From NCBI GenBank assembly GCA_029931535.1, contig JAQPZY010001415.1, positions 1,268,501-1,332,500 of the forward strand: a stretch of 64,000 nt of DNA, read 5' to 3'. This stretch comes from Margaritifera margaritifera (lineage: Eukaryota; Mollusca; Bivalvia; Unionida; Margaritiferidae). Every line of letters begins with the position of its first letter. The stretch's first letter is position 1. The notes beneath the pieces were generated by a model, which saw only the letters and a list, made by a program, of their open reading frames with translations, was not told the DNA's origin and searched no databases. The position numbers and the translations under genes were made by a program. Below, in pieces: positions 61,753 to 64,000 of the stretch.

Positions 61753-62187
61753 TTAAGGTCAGAATAATAAATTTACAGCAGAATTTAATGTTGTTATAAT
61801 CTTATTGAACTAATCTGTATGATTATTTTGCTGATGTTAGGAATTAGTTAGGCATAGGATGGAAAGCATGCGACCCATAGTCACCATTCATTAACCAATA
61901 ATAACGATGATGTATTTATGTTAATTGTTATGGTTGTGCAGGAAATATCATGGTATAATTAGCAATGAAATAAATGGCCATTACTAGGATTTCATAATTT
62001 TATATAGATTTTATTTTAGGCTTTAGAGTTTTCAATACTGTTATAAAAAAAATTCTAAGTTGAATCTGTTTAATTTCCCTTTACAATAAATGGAGAGAAA
62101 GATTTGTTTTTCTTCCATAATATATTACCTTTTTAGTGTATCAATATAAAGCTGAAAACTGAATTGCTAAAAAAATAGTTCTTTTAG
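61753..62187 (+). repeat. Resumed copy-A homology after the 7-kb segment
   Basis: 'aaggtcagaataataaa' through 'gattattttgct', and later 'ttcaatactgttataa' plus 'tttacaataaatggagag', align with 36811-36965, with an extra block of about 180 bp (61832-62018). Confidence 0.85.
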
Positions 62188-64000
62188 AGTAATCAAGAGT
62201 AATGCTGTTTATCATGTTATACTGTGATTTCATGAGAGGAGTAATCAATAGTAATGCTGTTTATCATGTTATATTGTGATTTCATGAGAGGAGTAATCAA
62301 GAGTAATGCTGTTTATCATGTTATACTGTGATGTCATCACAGGAGTAATCAATAGTAATGCTGTTTATCATGTTATACTGTGATTTCATGACAGGAATAA
62401 TCAAGAGTAATGCTGTTTTTCATGTTATATTGTGATTTCATGAGAGGAGTAATCAATAGTAATGCTGTTTATCATGTTATACTGTGATGTCATCACAGGA
62501 GTAATCAAGAGTAATGCTGTTTATCATGTTATATTGTGATGTCATCACAGGAGTAATCAATAGTAATGCTGTTTATCATGTTATACTGTGATGTCATCAC
62601 AGGAGTAATCAATAGTAATGCTGTTTATCATGTTATATTGTGATGTCATCACAGGAGTAATCAATAGTAATGCTGTTTATCATGTTATACTGTGATGTCA
62701 TCACAGGAGTAATCAAGAGTAATGCTGTTTATCATGTTATATTGTGATTTCATGACAGGAGTAATCAAGAGTAATGCTGTTTATCATGTTATATTGTGAT
62801 GTCATCACAGGAGTAATCAATAGTAATGCTGTTTATCATGTTATACTGTGATTTCATGACAGGAATAATCAAGAGTAATGCTGTTTATCATGTTATATTG
62901 TGATTTCATGAGAGGAGTAATCAATAGTAATGCTGTTTATCATGTTATACTGTGATGTCATCACAGGAGTAATCAAGAGTAATGTTGTTTATCATGTTAT
63001 GCTGTGATTTCATGACAGGAATAATCAAGAGTAATGCTGTTTATCATGTTATATTGTGATTTCATGAGAGGAGTAATCAATAGTAATGCTGTTTATCATG
63101 GTATACTGTGATGTCATCACAGGAGTAATCAATAGTAATGCTGTTTATCATGTTATATTGTGATTTCATGACAGGAGTAATCAATAGTAATGCTGTTTAT
63201 CATGTTATATTGTGATGTCATCACAGGAGTAATCAAGAGTAATGCTGTTTATCATGTTATACTGTGATTTCATGAGAGGAGTAATCAATAGTAATGCTGT
63301 TTATCATGGTATACTGTGATGTCATCACAGGAGTAATCAAGAGTAATGCTGTTTATCATGTTATACTGTGATGTCATCACAGGAGTAATCAAGAGTAATG
63401 CTGTTTATCATGTTATACTGTGATGTCATCACAGGAGTAATCAAGAGTAATGCTGTTTATCATGTTATACTGTGATGTCATCACAGGAGTAATCAAGAGT
63501 AATGCTGTTTATCATGTTATACTGTGATGTCATCACAGGAGTAATCAAGAGTAATGCTGTTTATCATGTTATACTGTGATGTCATCACAGGAGTAATCAA
63601 GAGTAATGCTGTTTATCATGTTATACTGTGATGTCATCACAGGAGTAATCAAGAGTAATGCTGTTTATCATGTTATACTGTGATGTCATCACAGGAGTAA
63701 TCAAGAGTAATGCTGTTTATCATGTTATATTGTGATTTCATGACAGGAGTAATCAAGAGTAATGCTGTTTTTCATGTTATATTGTGATTTCATGAGAGGA
63801 ATAATCAAGAGTAATGTTGTTTATCATGTTATACTGTGATGTCATCACAGGAGTAATCAATAGTAATGTTGTTTATCATGTTATGCTGTGATTTCATCAC
63901 AGGAATAATCAAAATTAATGTTGTTTATCATGTTATACTGTGATTTCATGACCAGAGTAATCAAGAGTAATGCTGTTTATCATGGTATGCTGTGATTTCA
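62188..64000. repeat. 52-bp satellite array, about 35 units, runs off the window
   Basis: 'agtaatcaagagtaatgctg' plus 'tttatcatgttatactgtga' plus 'tgtcatcacagg' repeats at 52 bp. Units fall into variants: 'gatgtcatcacagg' versus 'gatttcatgagagg', and 'caagag' versus 'caatag'. Runs of one variant (63310-63720 nearly uniform) suggest local homogenisation. Each main-type unit holds the near-palindrome TGTGATG-T-CATCACA. The true array length is unknown. Confidence 0.97.

Overview
The window looks like animal nuclear DNA, most likely from a marine mollusc, though the species cannot be fixed from sequence alone. It is AT-rich and gene-poor. It carries spliceosomal introns, many microsatellites and minisatellites, tRNA-derived SINEs on a shared core, decayed non-LTR retrotransposons and hairpin (MITE-like) elements. 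There are no operons, bacterial-style genes, rRNA, true tRNA genes or CRISPR arrays. Most long open frames are artefacts of simple repeats or of tandem units whose length is a multiple of three.

Region 1 (1-9,000) is intergenic and repeat-rich: a diverged ~115-155 bp tandem repeat around an (AT)35 tract, a very homogeneous 62-bp array (8 units), a dispersed repeat built on TTTGACC-like phrases, and 66-bp, 40-bp and ~209-bp tandem repeats. Region 2 (about 9,013-12,387) is a giant inverted repeat with arms of ~1.6-1.75 kb around a ~38-bp spacer. Region 3 (12,400-19,400) has microsatellites, a decayed LINE (15,318-16,300), and a second 5'-truncated LINE (17,620-19,044) that landed inside a 59-bp satellite and split it.

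Region 4 is the main architecture: a direct segmental duplication. Copy A (~21,012-36,820) and copy B (~41,137-54,780) are nearly collinear and highly similar, separated by ~4.3 kb. They differ mainly in minisatellite copy number and in insertions. Both copies keep candidate minus-strand exons (35,467-35,925 and 53,643-54,094), whose 6-nt length difference stays in frame, and candidate plus-strand exons (22,967-23,032 and 43,000-43,065).

Region 5 (54,781-61,752) interrupts homology to copy A; TTAA lies at both junctions. It carries the best gene in the window: a three-exon, 202-residue basic protein (55,080-57,169) with a TATA-less, E-box/YY1-like promoter. Convergent to it is a reading frame (58,250-58,477, minus) resembling the C-terminal half of the P2X7 cytoplasmic ballast domain. 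After this segment homology to copy A resumes (61,753-62,187), then a 52-bp satellite runs off the end of the window (62,188-64,000). It is related to the 66-bp arrays in copies A and B.

All calls come from reading the sequence; no database search was run. Family names beyond the reverse transcriptase, tRNA-like and P2X7-ballast motifs are inference.
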